Shown here piece after piece: positions 38,795-50,100 of a stretch of 64,000 bases of DNA (the first letter of the stretch is position 1; each line of letters opens with the position of its first letter). The position numbers were made by a program, and so were the translations under genes. The stretch comes from G963676095 sp963676095. Its GTDB lineage: Bacteria > Bacteroidota > Bacteroidia > Bacteroidales > Prolixibacteraceae. The notes beneath the pieces were generated by a model. The model did not search any database. It was not told where the DNA came from and saw only the letters and a list, made by a program, of their open reading frames with translations. The stretch lies in NCBI GenBank assembly GCA_963676095.1, contig OY781040.1:434001-498000 (forward strand), read 5' to 3'.

Positions 38795-39697
38795 ATGATA
38801 AAAAACGAACTATTATTATTGGGATTAGTATTAACTGTCGTTTGCGCCAATGCGCAGGTTCACAGTTTAAAGGACAGGATCCAGGATATTCTGGAAACAA
38901 AAAACGCGGAAGTCGGCGTATCCGTAGTTGCTAATGATTATCAGGACACATTGATAATTAATGGTAATATTCATTTTCCAATGCAAAGTGTGTTCAAGTT
39001 TCCAATTGCTTTAACCGTATTATCAGAAATTGACAAAGGCAAGATTTCGCTGGAACAGAAAATAAGAATCACGAAAAAAGACTTATCTCCTGATACATGG
39101 AGCCCGATTAAAAAAAGATTTCCTGATGGAACAACTTTAACGATAGGGCAAATAATTGAATACACCATATCGCAAAGTGATAATATCGGCTGCGATATTT
39201 TGCTAAGATTAATCGGCGGAACCGGCACTGTTGAAACATTTTTAAGGACAAACCATTTTACAAACATTTCAATCAAAGCAAATGAAGAACAAATGCATAA
39301 AGATTGGGATATTCAGTACCAAAACTGGGCAACTCCGCCTGCCATAACTGACCTGTTAATCCATTCCTATAACAACACCAATCATTTGCTTACTCAAAAA
39401 AGCCATGATTTTATTTGGAAAGTTATGAGGGGAACAACAACCGGGGACAACCGTTTAAAAGGACAATTGCCAAAAAATACGGTGGTCGCCCATAAAACGG
39501 GAACATCAGGAATAAATGACGGAATTACTGCAGCTACGAATGATGCCGGAGTTATAACATTGCCTGATGGACAATTAATTTTCATTAGTGTATTTGTTGC
39601 CAATTCCAGGGAAAATGCTGAAACAAACGAAAAAATCATAGCCGACATTTCAAAATCTGTCTGGGATTACTATACAAAATCTTTATTATCCAACTAA
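38795..39697 (+). CDS. class A beta-lactamase, subclass A2-like
   Basis: Periplasmic serine enzyme that opens the beta-lactam ring. 300 residues with signal peptide (1-20, ending ANA). All active-site elements are present: Ser65 and Lys68 in SVFK, Ser128-Asp129-Asn130, a Glu in the omega loop (KANEEQMHKD, 161-170) and Lys234-Thr235-Gly236. MQSVFKFPIALTVL and the QYQNWATP segment (about 174-181) resemble the PER/CepA/CfxA branch found in Bacteroidota. Length is normal and nothing is damaged. No mobile-element genes flank it, so it may be intrinsic. Spectrum cannot be told from sequence. Confidence 0.93.
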   Translation: MIKNELLLLGLVLTVVCANAQVHSLKDRIQDILETKNAEVGVSVVANDYQDTLIINGNIHFPMQSVFKFPIALTVLSEIDKGKISLEQKIRITKKDLSPDTWSPIKKRFPDGTTLTIGQIIEYTISQSDNIGCDILLRLIGGTGTVETFLRTNHFTNISIKANEEQMHKDWDIQYQNWATPPAITDLLIHSYNNTNHLLTQKSHDFIWKVMRGTTTGDNRLKGQLPKNTVVAHKTGTSGINDGITAATNDAGVITLPDGQLIFISVFVANSRENAETNEKIIADISKSVWDYYTKSLLSN

Positions 39698-39852
39698 AAT
39701 AGCTTTCACAGTTACCGGACCCGGCTGATAAATAAATTTTCAACTTCCTTGTCGTATCCGGAATAAAAACAGGGAAATTTTTCGAATGTGTCAGGAAGTC
39801 GAATTAGTATGTTTCAACCGGAGCCTTGAAAAAAAACAGAAACAGAAACAAA

Positions 39853-41397
39853 ATGGAACGCACAAACAGGAATCGTTCAGGTATTTCACCGGAGTGGGCG
39901 ATTATTTCCGCGCTGGCACTGGCCAAGCTGGTTATCCACCTGCTGACCATGCAAAACTTCGAATTGCACCGCGATGCTTATCTCTATTATGCGCAAAGCC
40001 AGCACCTGGCCTGGGGATATTTCTCTGTCCCGCCGTTTATTGCACTGGCGGGATGGTTGGGAACCACGCTTTTGGGCAATACGGTTTTTGCCTTGCGGAT
40101 CTTCCCGGCACTCATCGGTGCAGTGAATGTCCTGATCATAGGGATGGCTGTCCGTGAATTGGGAGGCAGGAAAATCGCCATCCTGCTGGCAGGCCTGTCT
40201 TATGTTCTTGCTCCGGCTTACCTGCATACCAATTCTCTTTTTCAACCGGTATCTTTCGATCATTTTTTCTGGTTGTTATCCTCATTTCTTATTCTGAAAA
40301 TGATTCACAGGAACGATCCAAAGATATGGCCATGGCTTGGGATTGTTTTTGGCCTGGGTTTTCTGAATAAATACTCCATTGTTTTCCTGATGGTTGCTTT
40401 TGGAATGGCATTACTCGTCTCCCGCCACCGCCGTCTGTTTTTGTCAAGATATTTTCTGTTTGCCCTGCTTGCCGGGTTGATAATAGTCTTTCCGAACCTG
40501 TTCTGGCAATATCAAAACCATTGGCCGGTACTGAAACACATGAAAGAATTGCATGATACCCAACTGGTGCATGTTCGATTGTCCGGCTTTCTACTCGACC
40601 AGTTTTTGATGAATGTACATGCCTTGCTCCTCTGGCTGGGAGCCGTACTCCTCTTATTCCTGCTGAAGCAGGAAAAGCAGTACCGGATATTCGCATGGAT
40701 CTTTCTTTTCGTGATCGTTTTGCTGATGGGCGGCAGCGGAAAATCTTACTATACACTTGGAATTTACCCGATCCTGTTCGTTTTCGGGGCGTACCTGACT
40801 GAAAAATACGTGCGTAAATACACCATCCCGATAACGGCCCTACTGGTAGCCAACATGTTCGTATCGCTTTACGTGTCGCTGTCACTCGATGGTATCCCGT
40901 TTGTCTCCTTCGAAAAGGCATTGAAAAAAGGTGCTTACCGGTGGGAAGACGGCAAATACCACGATCTGTCACAGGATATGGCAGACATGACAGGCTGGAA
41001 GGAACTGGGACAAAAGGTGACTGCTGTTTTCCTGCAGCTGGATGAAAATACCCGTGACAGTTGTGCCATCTTTTGCGACAATTACGGACAGGCCGGCGCG
41101 GTCATGTTCTACGGGAAAAAAGACCACCTGCCGCGCCCCATATCGATGAACGACAGCTTTGTATCCTGGTCGCCCGACAGCCTCACCCAAAAATATGTCA
41201 TTTGGGTACATGCCAGCATTGGCAGCGGTATCGACCCGGATACTTTCCTGCCGGGGCATTTTGAAAAAGTGACATTAAAAGATACTATCTGTAATCCATA
41301 TTTCAGGGAAAACGGAAGCAGGATTTACCTTTGCGAAAAACCCACAAGCCAACTTAAAATACTTTATATGAAAAGGCTGAAGGAAGAACGGGAATAG
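39853..41397 (+). CDS. GT39/ArnT-like integral membrane glycosyltransferase
   Basis: 514 residues from the ATG at 39853 (MERTNRN); the frame begins earlier with a TTG at 39826. Multiple membrane helices from about 16 to 345 and a soluble C-terminal part. The first loop carries ELHRDAYLYYAQSQHL, with the acidic residue expected for lipid-linked sugar transferases of the dolichyl-phosphate-mannose mannosyltransferase/ArnT superfamily. Such enzymes move a sugar from polyprenyl phosphate to a periplasmic acceptor. The acceptor is unknown here. No polyprenyl-sugar synthase lies next to it. Confidence 0.85.
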   Translation: MERTNRNRSGISPEWAIISALALAKLVIHLLTMQNFELHRDAYLYYAQSQHLAWGYFSVPPFIALAGWLGTTLLGNTVFALRIFPALIGAVNVLIIGMAVRELGGRKIAILLAGLSYVLAPAYLHTNSLFQPVSFDHFFWLLSSFLILKMIHRNDPKIWPWLGIVFGLGFLNKYSIVFLMVAFGMALLVSRHRRLFLSRYFLFALLAGLIIVFPNLFWQYQNHWPVLKHMKELHDTQLVHVRLSGFLLDQFLMNVHALLLWLGAVLLLFLLKQEKQYRIFAWIFLFVIVLLMGGSGKSYYTLGIYPILFVFGAYLTEKYVRKYTIPITALLVANMFVSLYVSLSLDGIPFVSFEKALKKGAYRWEDGKYHDLSQDMADMTGWKELGQKVTAVFLQLDENTRDSCAIFCDNYGQAGAVMFYGKKDHLPRPISMNDSFVSWSPDSLTQKYVIWVHASIGSGIDPDTFLPGHFEKVTLKDTICNPYFRENGSRIYLCEKPTSQLKILYMKRLKEERE

Positions 41398-41458
41398 CAA
41401 GATAAGTCAACACGAATCCCCTCAAAACAGCTAAATTTAGCGGAATAAAATTTCACGA

Positions 41459-42406
41459 ATGACGAGTATCCAGGAAACAAGCCGGTCCGAATACATATCT
41501 CGGATCAACCGGGTAATGGAATTCATTGATAAACATTATAATGAACAGGTTAATCTTGATAAATTGGCTGAAGTGGCCCACTTTTCACCTTTCCATTTCC
41601 ATCGTCTTTTTTCCATGCTTACGGGCGAAACTCCGGCCGATTTCTTTCTGCGTATCCGAACGGAGAAGGCTGCCCAGCAACTGAGAGATTACCGGCACAA
41701 AAGCATTTCGGATATCGCTTTCGACTGCGGATTCAGCAGCATGTCCTTGTTTTCCCGTACATTCCGAAAGCATTTTGGCATGAGTGCAACTGCTTTTCGT
41801 AAAATAGAAAAGCCGGTGTTTGTAAAAGACGGCATTTATTATAGCAAGAATGGTAAACCGTTAAGCAAGAACAGTCAAATTTATGTGACTCGGAACAATG
41901 AACTTTGTTTCACGAATTTAAAACAAGTAATTATTATGGAAACAAAAGTTATTGTAAAAGAGATGCCTGACATGCGGGTAATTTATTATCGTCACATTGG
42001 TGCATTTAATGAAATTCATAAAGCGTACGACAAGTTAATGCAATTTGCCGGTCCGCGCGGACTGATTAAACCCGGATCGCATACAGTAACCGTTTATCAC
42101 GACGACCCGTCTATAACTGAAATCAGCAAAGTTCGTCAGAGTGCCTGCCTGGTTGTTGATGAGGATGTAAAAACTGAAGGGGAAATCGGCAAAATGACCA
42201 TTAAGGGAGGAAGATATGCCGTTGGGCATTTTGAAATCGAAGTAACTGAATTTGAAGAAGCATGGAACACCATGTGCGCCTGGTTTACCGAAAGCGGTTA
42301 CGAACCGGACGAGGAAAATCCGTATGAATACTATTATTGCGACCCTGAAAATCATCCCGAATGCAAATTTGTACTGGATATCTGTATCCCGGTGAAAACG
42401 CTGTAA
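41459..42406 (+). CDS. AraC-type regulator fused to GyrI-like effector-binding domain
   Basis: 315 residues: double helix-turn-helix first (about 12-115, with LDKLAEVAHFSPFHFHRLFSMLTG and ISDIAFDCGFSSMSLFSRTFRKHFG), a linker, then a GyrI/SOUL-like small-molecule-binding domain (about 160-314, with VKEMPDMRVIYYRHIGAFNEIHKAYDKL and the closing EFVLDICIPV-like strand). This order is that of Rob/SoxS-like regulators that answer to hydrophobic or toxic compounds. It has its own strong terminator and probably acts on distant genes or on the membrane protein just upstream. Confidence 0.92.
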   Translation: MTSIQETSRSEYISRINRVMEFIDKHYNEQVNLDKLAEVAHFSPFHFHRLFSMLTGETPADFFLRIRTEKAAQQLRDYRHKSISDIAFDCGFSSMSLFSRTFRKHFGMSATAFRKIEKPVFVKDGIYYSKNGKPLSKNSQIYVTRNNELCFTNLKQVIIMETKVIVKEMPDMRVIYYRHIGAFNEIHKAYDKLMQFAGPRGLIKPGSHTVTVYHDDPSITEISKVRQSACLVVDEDVKTEGEIGKMTIKGGRYAVGHFEIEVTEFEEAWNTMCAWFTESGYEPDEENPYEYYYCDPENHPECKFVLDICIPVKTL

Positions 42407-42411
42407 ACAAT

Positions 42412-42447
42412 AATTAGAGGACCTGCCGTCGGGCAGGTCCTCTAATT
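42412..42447. terminator. strong hairpin between convergent genes
   Basis: AATTAGAGGACCTGCC (42412-42427) pairs perfectly over 16 bases with 42432-42447 around a GTCG loop, 5 bases after the AraC-GyrI stop and about 185 bases from the end of the convergent GH28. Its stem is symmetrical, so it can end transcripts from both sides. Confidence 0.8.
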
Positions 42448-42632
42448 CGGAAATTACGGTGCAACTAAAGAAGACTTTTGCCGTCAGCAAAGGGCGCCAA
42501 TGCCAGGAAACGTTAGCTCCGTCCACGGAATTGGGGGGTGAAACTATGACAACTAATAGTTCTTATTGCTTAAGACGTGATCTCTGTGTTCTTTGATTTC
42601 AATATTATTTAGCGTAGTCCTGAGAGGCCGGC

Positions 42633-44068
42633 TTACTCCTCCAGTTTGATCTGCGATCTTAACTCTTCACTGCACCCTATATCCGAGTAACTTAATTTCC
42701 GGTCAACCATCTTCAACTGAATATTTTTTGTCTTACTTCCTGAAATACGAAATAATTTGTCTTCTCCGTTGCTGCGAAAATTACAAAATACCAGTTGCGT
42801 ACTGTTTGAAACATGCACAGCCTCGCCTCCTTCAACTGAAAGCTCTGCATCGCTGAAGTTCACCCCTTTTACATAATTGATTGTTATGCCCTCTTTTGAC
42901 CGGAGCCGGACATTGCTGAACTGTATATTCTCGAGCGGCATTTCCGGTATACCTTGCATTATAACAGCTTTTCCGGCCCCCTCACAAATAATATTTTTAA
43001 AATACAGATTGCGGAAGACAGGCGTCTCGTCGCTTACAGGCATCTCGTCAATCAGCAGATCACCGGTTACCGGGTCTTTTGAGAAAGATTTTCCGCCGTA
43101 AAACAGGTTGAAACGGACCGCTTCTGTCTGAATATTCACCATCCTGATGTTTTCCATGAAAATATCTTCAACCACACCACCGCGTCCGCGTAAGCTTTTG
43201 AAACGCACGCCGCAATCGGTACCGATAAATGTACAATTCGACACAAGCATTTTGCGGATGCCACCTGACATTTCACTACCCACTACAAATCCGCCGTGAC
43301 CATGATAAACCGAACAATCGCGAATCACAAACAATTCAGTAGGGATTCCGCGCTTACGGCCTTCTTCACCTTTCCCCGATTTGATGCAAATGGCATCGTC
43401 ACCCACATCGAAACTGCAATTTGTAATGGTTCCAATCCGGCAGGATTCCAGGTCCAGGCCATCGCCATTTTGAGAAAACCAGGGGTTTCGTATGTTCAGG
43501 TTCCGCATTGTCAGGTGCTCACACATCAGCGGATTGACATTCCATGCCGGTGAGTTCTGAAAAGTAACCCCTTCCAGTAGGATCTTCCGGCAATTTACCA
43601 GGCTCACCATAACCGGACGCAGAAAACGTTTGAATGGCTGCATGTTTTCCAGCGTCGGTTCCCGGGGAAGCAGCTCTCTTTTTTCATTACCTATCATGGA
43701 AGATTCTGAAGGGTACCAACGGTTATTGTCTACGACCACTCCCCCTGAGGCAACCTGTTTTTTCCATTGGCCTTCCGTCAGTTTTTCACGTTTAAACTGA
43801 CGCCAGTATTCGCCATTCCCATCAAAAATTCCGTTCCCGGTGATGGCCACATTTTCCAGGTTCCGGCCTGTAATAGGCGACTGGCACCGGATAGCCTGCA
43901 CTCCTTCAAAATAGGATTCGACCAGGGGATAATCATCGATATTCTTACTAAATTGAACAAATGCCCCGGTTTCAAGATGCAGGTCCACATTGCTTTTCAG
44001 TGTAATCGGGCCGGTCAGCCAAAATCCGGGAGGCACCAATACAACAATATACGTTGTATTCGTTTCAT
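42633..44068 (-). pseudogene. GH28 polygalacturonase-like gene with its 5' coding part deleted
   Basis: The right-handed beta-helix of a GH28 enzyme is present over 468 codons (42633-44039), including FSQNGDGLDLESC and SFDVGDDAICIKSGK, whose Asp residues fit the catalytic set, and VYHGHGGFVVGSEMSGG. The frame starts abruptly at VPPGFWLTGPITLKSNVDLH, which in the family follows about 70-100 residues of signal peptide and N-terminal strand. Just upstream an ATG at 44068 opens MKRIQRILLYW, a plausible signal-peptide start, in a different frame that stops at 44015. A deletion joining the two would explain this. The gene is probably inactive. Confidence 0.75.
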
Positions 44069-44127
44069 TTATTCACAATGACATGTTGAAAGATAAGAGA
44101 TGAGGCTATTCAAAAAAATGTATGTTA

Positions 44128-47085
44128 TTATTTCTCTTCCCTGACTTCGTAATCGAACACATAATACCCTTCTTTCTCCAGTTCCGGCCTCCACCCGGCA
44201 ACTTTGGTCACTGTCCGCCCCTGCGGAAGGGTAATGTCCATAAAAACCTTCTCTTTAACCAGCGCCCCGTCCGGGGTTTTTATTTTCAGGATTAGATCAA
44301 CGGCCTTTTCTTTTCCCAGGTTTAAAATGATAATTGGAATATCGTCATCCGGGCCATACACAATATCAACATTTCCAGAACCGGCGAGTACGGGCTGAAA
44401 AACCATTTTCAGGGTATGCCACGCTATTTTTGAGTAGCCATAATAGTCAATCAATGGTTTCTGATAGGTAGTTGTATTGCCGCCGCCATGCAAGGTACAC
44501 CATGTTTGCCCGTCATAATCGAGCCAACGCTTTTTCCGGTAAGCCTCGTAGCCGCTAAATCCCTGCCAGGCCTGGCTCAAACGCCATTCATCGACTCCCA
44601 GTAACCGGCCGACAGAACCTGAATCATAATTGATCTCATACGATTTAATCTGGTAGGAAGGTTTTCCTTTCCTCAACTCCCAATTGGGCTGGCCTGCCGA
44701 CTCTTCGCTTTCATAATCAAAATAAGCCCGGTCCTTACTATTTAAATAATCTGTTCTGAAGCCTATCTTTCGCCATCCCATGTCCCCGTTATAGCTTTTG
44801 GGGAACGGGTACAGCCTTATTGCTTCCCAGTCGGCCCCATAACCTGTTGCATGATCGAAATTTCCCCGGCAAATCATGGGGGCAGTCCATACGGTTTTTT
44901 TGGTAATTGTGTCCCCCCTTAAATTACGGGTTCCATTATCATTCGGAATACCGTCGCCGAGGACATCGTCTGCGCCGACCGGAACAATGAGGCGGCTGGG
45001 GTCATCCGGATAAATTGATTCATAAACCTTTGTCATCCATGGTAATGCTTCTTCCTCATATCCTTTAAACTTCGGATGGTTACCGACCTGCCACATGATA
45101 ATGGACGGATGGTTCCTTACCTGCCTGACATATTGGGGTAGTCCGTCAAAATCAAGGGCCCAGGGTGTACCAGTTCGGACCCAAGTCGAGGTTGTCCACT
45201 GGAACATCACGCCCAGCTGGTCCCCGATTTCTGCCAGTCGCGGATCGTTTATTCCGCCTTTCAACCCGTGATGGACACTCATCCGGATGGTATTGGCATT
45301 CATCCGCTTAATCATTTCTATTTCCTTAACCAGCCAATATTCATCGGCACAGCGGACTGTCCTGGCAATATCTTCCAGCGGATATTTGTAACCAAAAAGC
45401 AAGGCCCCGTTCATCACTTCCGGGTTGCCATTGATCCTGAAAGTACCGCCCTCCTGGCTGATTGTCCTGATCCCGGTGGTTATTACATAATCATCCAGTT
45501 TTTTACCGGATCCATCTTCCAATGTACAAACCACCTTGTAGAGATTTGGAGTACGGTAGGTCCATAAGTCCGGGTTTTCTATTTCAATGTCTTTTTCCAG
45601 CTTAAAATTATTGTACAGACGGATATTTACCGGGAACGACTGACGGGCAACCGGGGTACTGTCTTCAGCCGGGAACCATTTGAAAACCTGAATATCCAGT
45701 GTCCCGTTAAATTCCTGAAACCGTTTCACTTCCCGCTCTTCTTTCTGCCAGTCGTCGTTTCTCAGTTCAGCCTGCAGGTTTACCACAGCCTTTGTGTCTG
45801 AAAGCGATTTGGTATACACAAATACGTCATCAATATACCGGTCGTTGCGAAAATCGATCCAGCTCCGTCCGGCAAAGGCTCCTGTATATTCGTCAGATGC
45901 CGAATGCCGGTTGGTATGTTCAATCCGGTCCGGATATACCCGTACACAAAGGATATTATCCTGAAAAGGCTTTAAATACTGACTGATATCTATTTTTACC
46001 GGGTGTCTGTCATGCTGAACATGCACCACTTCTCCGTTCACCCATACTTCGCCCCCCGGGTCAATGGTCTCAAAATTCAGTACAGCCGCCTTAAAATCAG
46101 GAGCTTTGATTATTTTCCGCATGTACAATGATTCATCCTTAAACCGGTCGCCTCCGAGCGGATAGGGAATAGTCCGGTTATCCCAAAGAGAATCGTCATA
46201 ATCAATGGTTTGCCAGTTTTTAACATCAGGCTTTATTTTAAATTTTTCAAACAAAAAGGTATGGATATAAAAAGGGATATCCCGGGAATTGGGTTTATCG
46301 GTAAAGTTTCCTTTTGTATACTGGACACCCTCCAGATCGTCGAGGCGTAATCCTTTACCTGCAGTAAAAGTCATTGACCTGACCGGAGTGACTGAACCGA
46401 CCGGCTTAAAATCAACGACTTTGTTGCCGTCTACAATCAGGTTATATTTCAAATTTTCAAGATCAAGATCGATTTGAATGCACGCCCATTTGTTTTTGGG
46501 AATATTTTGCTGATCGACGGTTACTGCGTTTTCAAGTTTCCAAAGGAATGTCCCTCCTTCCGGTATATAAACCTTCAGCTTAAACAAAGAACGCCACGAT
46601 TGTTCGGGAATATCCACGGTAACCCGGGTGCTGCTTTCAAACAACAAAGTTTCGTCTTTTACGGCAACGTGCTTATACGAATTCCATTTTGCAATATCTG
46701 AAACACTTTCGTCATGCTGCCCGTCCTTATATCCAAGGCATTTCCAGCCGGTAAGGAGCGTCCTGTTCCGGACCGACGGCAACGGCTGTGGCTTTATCCC
46801 TGATGCGATGCGTTTTGCATCATCGTCCGTGACAACCAGTTTATTCCAGTCCGGATTATCGAAAAATTGCCCGGCATATTTCTCATATAACCGTAAATAT
46901 TCGATGCGCTGACCGGTATTGAAATATTCCGTTTCTCCTTTAAAATCCGTTTCTCCGTCTGCTTTTTTATCCGGAGTAAAATATCGGATCTCAAATGATT
47001 TAGATAACACCGGCTGGCTACAGGCAGGTCTGCACATACTACCTGCCAGAAGTATTGCCGGTACAACAATTTTGGTTATGCCCAT
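44128..47085 (-). CDS. GH2-like exported protein with altered acid/base site
   Basis: 985 residues with signal peptide (1-23). An N-terminal LamG-like segment (about 100-265) precedes the GH2 sugar-binding, immunoglobulin-like and barrel domains (about 285-420, 430-545, 550-830). The strand NANTIRMSVHHG (596-607) is in place, but the segment equal to WSLGNE reads MWQVGNHPKF, with His670 where the general acid/base Glu should be. A DYESEESAGQPNW segment near 790 could hold the nucleophile (Glu792, 794 or 795). Either a subgroup with different chemistry or a non-catalytic binding protein is possible. It follows the LacZ-type GH2 by 95 bases. Confidence 0.75.
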   Translation of the reverse strand: MGITKIVVPAILLAGSMCRPACSQPVLSKSFEIRYFTPDKKADGETDFKGETEYFNTGQRIEYLRLYEKYAGQFFDNPDWNKLVVTDDDAKRIASGIKPQPLPSVRNRTLLTGWKCLGYKDGQHDESVSDIAKWNSYKHVAVKDETLLFESSTRVTVDIPEQSWRSLFKLKVYIPEGGTFLWKLENAVTVDQQNIPKNKWACIQIDLDLENLKYNLIVDGNKVVDFKPVGSVTPVRSMTFTAGKGLRLDDLEGVQYTKGNFTDKPNSRDIPFYIHTFLFEKFKIKPDVKNWQTIDYDDSLWDNRTIPYPLGGDRFKDESLYMRKIIKAPDFKAAVLNFETIDPGGEVWVNGEVVHVQHDRHPVKIDISQYLKPFQDNILCVRVYPDRIEHTNRHSASDEYTGAFAGRSWIDFRNDRYIDDVFVYTKSLSDTKAVVNLQAELRNDDWQKEEREVKRFQEFNGTLDIQVFKWFPAEDSTPVARQSFPVNIRLYNNFKLEKDIEIENPDLWTYRTPNLYKVVCTLEDGSGKKLDDYVITTGIRTISQEGGTFRINGNPEVMNGALLFGYKYPLEDIARTVRCADEYWLVKEIEMIKRMNANTIRMSVHHGLKGGINDPRLAEIGDQLGVMFQWTTSTWVRTGTPWALDFDGLPQYVRQVRNHPSIIMWQVGNHPKFKGYEEEALPWMTKVYESIYPDDPSRLIVPVGADDVLGDGIPNDNGTRNLRGDTITKKTVWTAPMICRGNFDHATGYGADWEAIRLYPFPKSYNGDMGWRKIGFRTDYLNSKDRAYFDYESEESAGQPNWELRKGKPSYQIKSYEINYDSGSVGRLLGVDEWRLSQAWQGFSGYEAYRKKRWLDYDGQTWCTLHGGGNTTTYQKPLIDYYGYSKIAWHTLKMVFQPVLAGSGNVDIVYGPDDDIPIIILNLGKEKAVDLILKIKTPDGALVKEKVFMDITLPQGRTVTKVAGWRPELEKEGYYVFDYEVREEK

Positions 47086-47180
47086 TTTTTATTTCAAAGT
47101 TAGTTCGAGTTTGACACATTCAAAAAATCTGCCTGTTTTTACCCTGCACAATGAAGGGGGACAGGCAGATCTTTATCTGG

Positions 47181-50100
47181 TTAGTCATCCGCTATTTTTA
47201 TTTTGGCTATATCGTCCTTATCTCCCATGCTCCCGGTATACGGACGAATAGAAAAACGGAAGGCCGTCTTTCCGGCATTCAGTATATATTGTTTTAAAGG
47301 CCCCGGACCGCAACTCCTCCCTCCCAGCCCGCAGTGCTGCATGTCTATTGTCAGGATCGTTTCACTGCGGCGTTTCAGTTCATACGGATGGTTCGCGCGG
47401 GAAAAATCGGAAGGCGTATAATGTAAGGCGCTAAAATTCAACAACGAATCAGCGACAATCATCATACCTGTGCCATTATGATCTGTTACCGTAAACCAGC
47501 GTACCGCACACCGGTTTCCGCAATCCTGGGGATGAAGGTAAGGAACGAACATCTGATCGGCCGTGTTCCCGTACCGGCCAATTGCAGCCGACCTCATGCG
47601 GTCCCTGTAGTTCTCATGAGGTCCTGCTCCGTAATAACTTATATTTTCGAAACCTTCGTTCATCTGCATCAGGAACCCAAGCCTCGGTAACGGGCAAGCC
47701 AGTGGAGCGGGGTCGAAAAGGGTGTTTACATCAATAAAACCATTCCCGTAAACCCGGTAAACAGTATGTTGCCTGACAGTATAGCCTTTCTCCGAACGGG
47801 AAAAAATGTCTGCTCCTATTTCGATAAATCCCTGATGTTGCTTCACTGTTATGCTTTTCACATCAGGGACCATGATAAAGCCTAGACCGGCATTCTCCCA
47901 TTGTTTGACAAACTCTTTCCGGTCATTGTCTACCGGTGCCCGGTAAAGGTTCAGAACAGGGCCGGCAACCCGCTCATCAGTAACCGTATCCTGGTATATA
48001 AAATCAGTTTCCCGGTGCAAGCCGTAAACCGCTTCCGGGTTGGTCTTTAATATACTGGTCCCGAAATAACTTAAATCAGTTATTGTTCCGACCTTCTTAT
48101 TAAACCGCAGTTCAAATATTTTTCCTGATATGCTGATCCAGTCTCCCTTTTCTGAAAGAAGAGGCGTATCTAAAGAGCGGGGGGAAACCGGTTCAACAGC
48201 AGGAACCTTAAACGGAACAGGCAATTGTTCCCAGGCGACAATATGTCCGCGCGGAGCCCATGACTCATCTGTTTTCAGTTTAAAAATAATTTTCAGAAAA
48301 TATTCGCTTCCGGCTTTCAACACAGGTTTCTTAAACTGGATAATAACGTCTGCCGATTTTCCGGGGTCAAGGACAAAATGATCGAGCTCTCCTGCTTCGA
48401 TTATAGTCCCGTCGCAGGATAATTCCCAGCTCAAACCGAATTTACAGAGATTGGTAAACCGATATTTATTCTGGACGGAAACTTTCCCGTTCAGCAGGTC
48501 AACCGGGCAGACCGCAATATTCTGATAAACCTTTTTAACCTCTTCCATTTTAGGGGTGATGCTCCTGTCGGGGGTAGTCAGCCCGTTCAGGCAAAAAGTC
48601 CAGTTGGTTGGCCGGTCGCCATAGTCACCGCCATAGGCATAGAAATATTCACCGGGCTTTCCCGGTATTTCCTTCTTCAGTCCCTGATCTACCCAGTCCC
48701 AGATACAACCTCCGATTAACCGTTTATATTTTTCAATAACATCCCAGTATTCCTGGAGGTTCCCCACAGAATTGCCCATTGCATGTGCATATTCGCAAAT
48801 AAAAAAAGGTTTCGGATTGTCCTGTTTTCCAATTCCTTCCAGTTTATCGACCCCCGGGTACATGCACGACTCGATATCGGCGAATTTATTATTTCGCTCA
48901 TAATGCACCGGACGGACCGGGTCCAGCTTTTTCAGTTCGTCACGGCAGGCTGCAAAATTTTCGCCCGGACCGGCTTCATTTCCCAATGACCAGATGATAA
49001 CCGACGGATGGTTTTTGTCTCTCCGGGCCATCGCCATAACACGCCCGACATGGGCTTTCCGCCAGCGGATATCATTTGAAAGTGATTCCTTTCCGTAGCC
49101 CATTCCATGTGTTTCCAGGTTAGCTTCGTCAATTACATAAATCCCGTACCGGTCACACAGTTTGTAGAAGTCCGGATGATCGGGATAATGAGAGGTACGC
49201 ACTGCATTAATATTGAACTGCTTAAAAAGGACAACATCTTTCAGCATACTCTCATACGAAACATACCGTCCGTTCGACGGATCGAATTCGTGCCTGTTTA
49301 CCCCTTTCAGCAAGACACTTTTCCCATTGATCATCAACTGCGAGTCTTTAATCTCAATTTTGCGGAACCCGACAGGAGCAGACACAACTTCGGTCGTTTC
49401 TCCCGATGCATCTTTCATTACCATAACCAATTGATACAAATTGGGGGTTTCGGCTGACCACAGTTCCGGACGATCAACTTTTGTTTCGATATTGAGCTCC
49501 TTATTCTCCCGGTCAGCTTTAAAACAACTGGCAAACACCGGCTTTTCACCTTGATAATCCTGCCTGTCCTTTATCAGGTATCCCTCAATAGAAATATCTC
49601 CGCGATATCCGTTATTTTTGAACGAAAGGTTTGTCTTCAGCACCGCTGAACTAAAATCATCATTCAGATCAGACTGAACAAAAAAATCGGCAATATGGAA
49701 TTTCGGGACAGAAAAAAGGAATACATCGCGGAAAATTCCGCTCAGCTTCCAGAAATCCTGGTCTTCCATGTAGCTTCCGTCGCTCCATTCATATACCTCC
49801 ACGGCCAGCATGTTATCTCCTTTTTTTATATACCGGGTAACATCGAATTCTGCAGGGGTCATGCCATCTTCACTGTAACCAACCTTCTCTCCGTTAACCC
49901 AGACATACATGGCTGACTGAACACCTTCGAAATGTAAGTAAATCTCTTTCCCTCCCCATGAATCGGGAACAGTGAAAGTCCTCCGGTATGAACCGACCGG
50001 GTCCGGCATTTTTTGAGAAGTCCATCCGGCCGGTGCAGGTTTCATCACGTAGGGAGGACTTTTGACAAAAGGATAGGTTTCGTTTGTATAAACAGGTATT

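Noticed and set aside
39786..40263. Frames overlapping the start of the GT39 gene on both strands
   Set aside because: They lie inside the clear membrane protein frame and have no family pattern.
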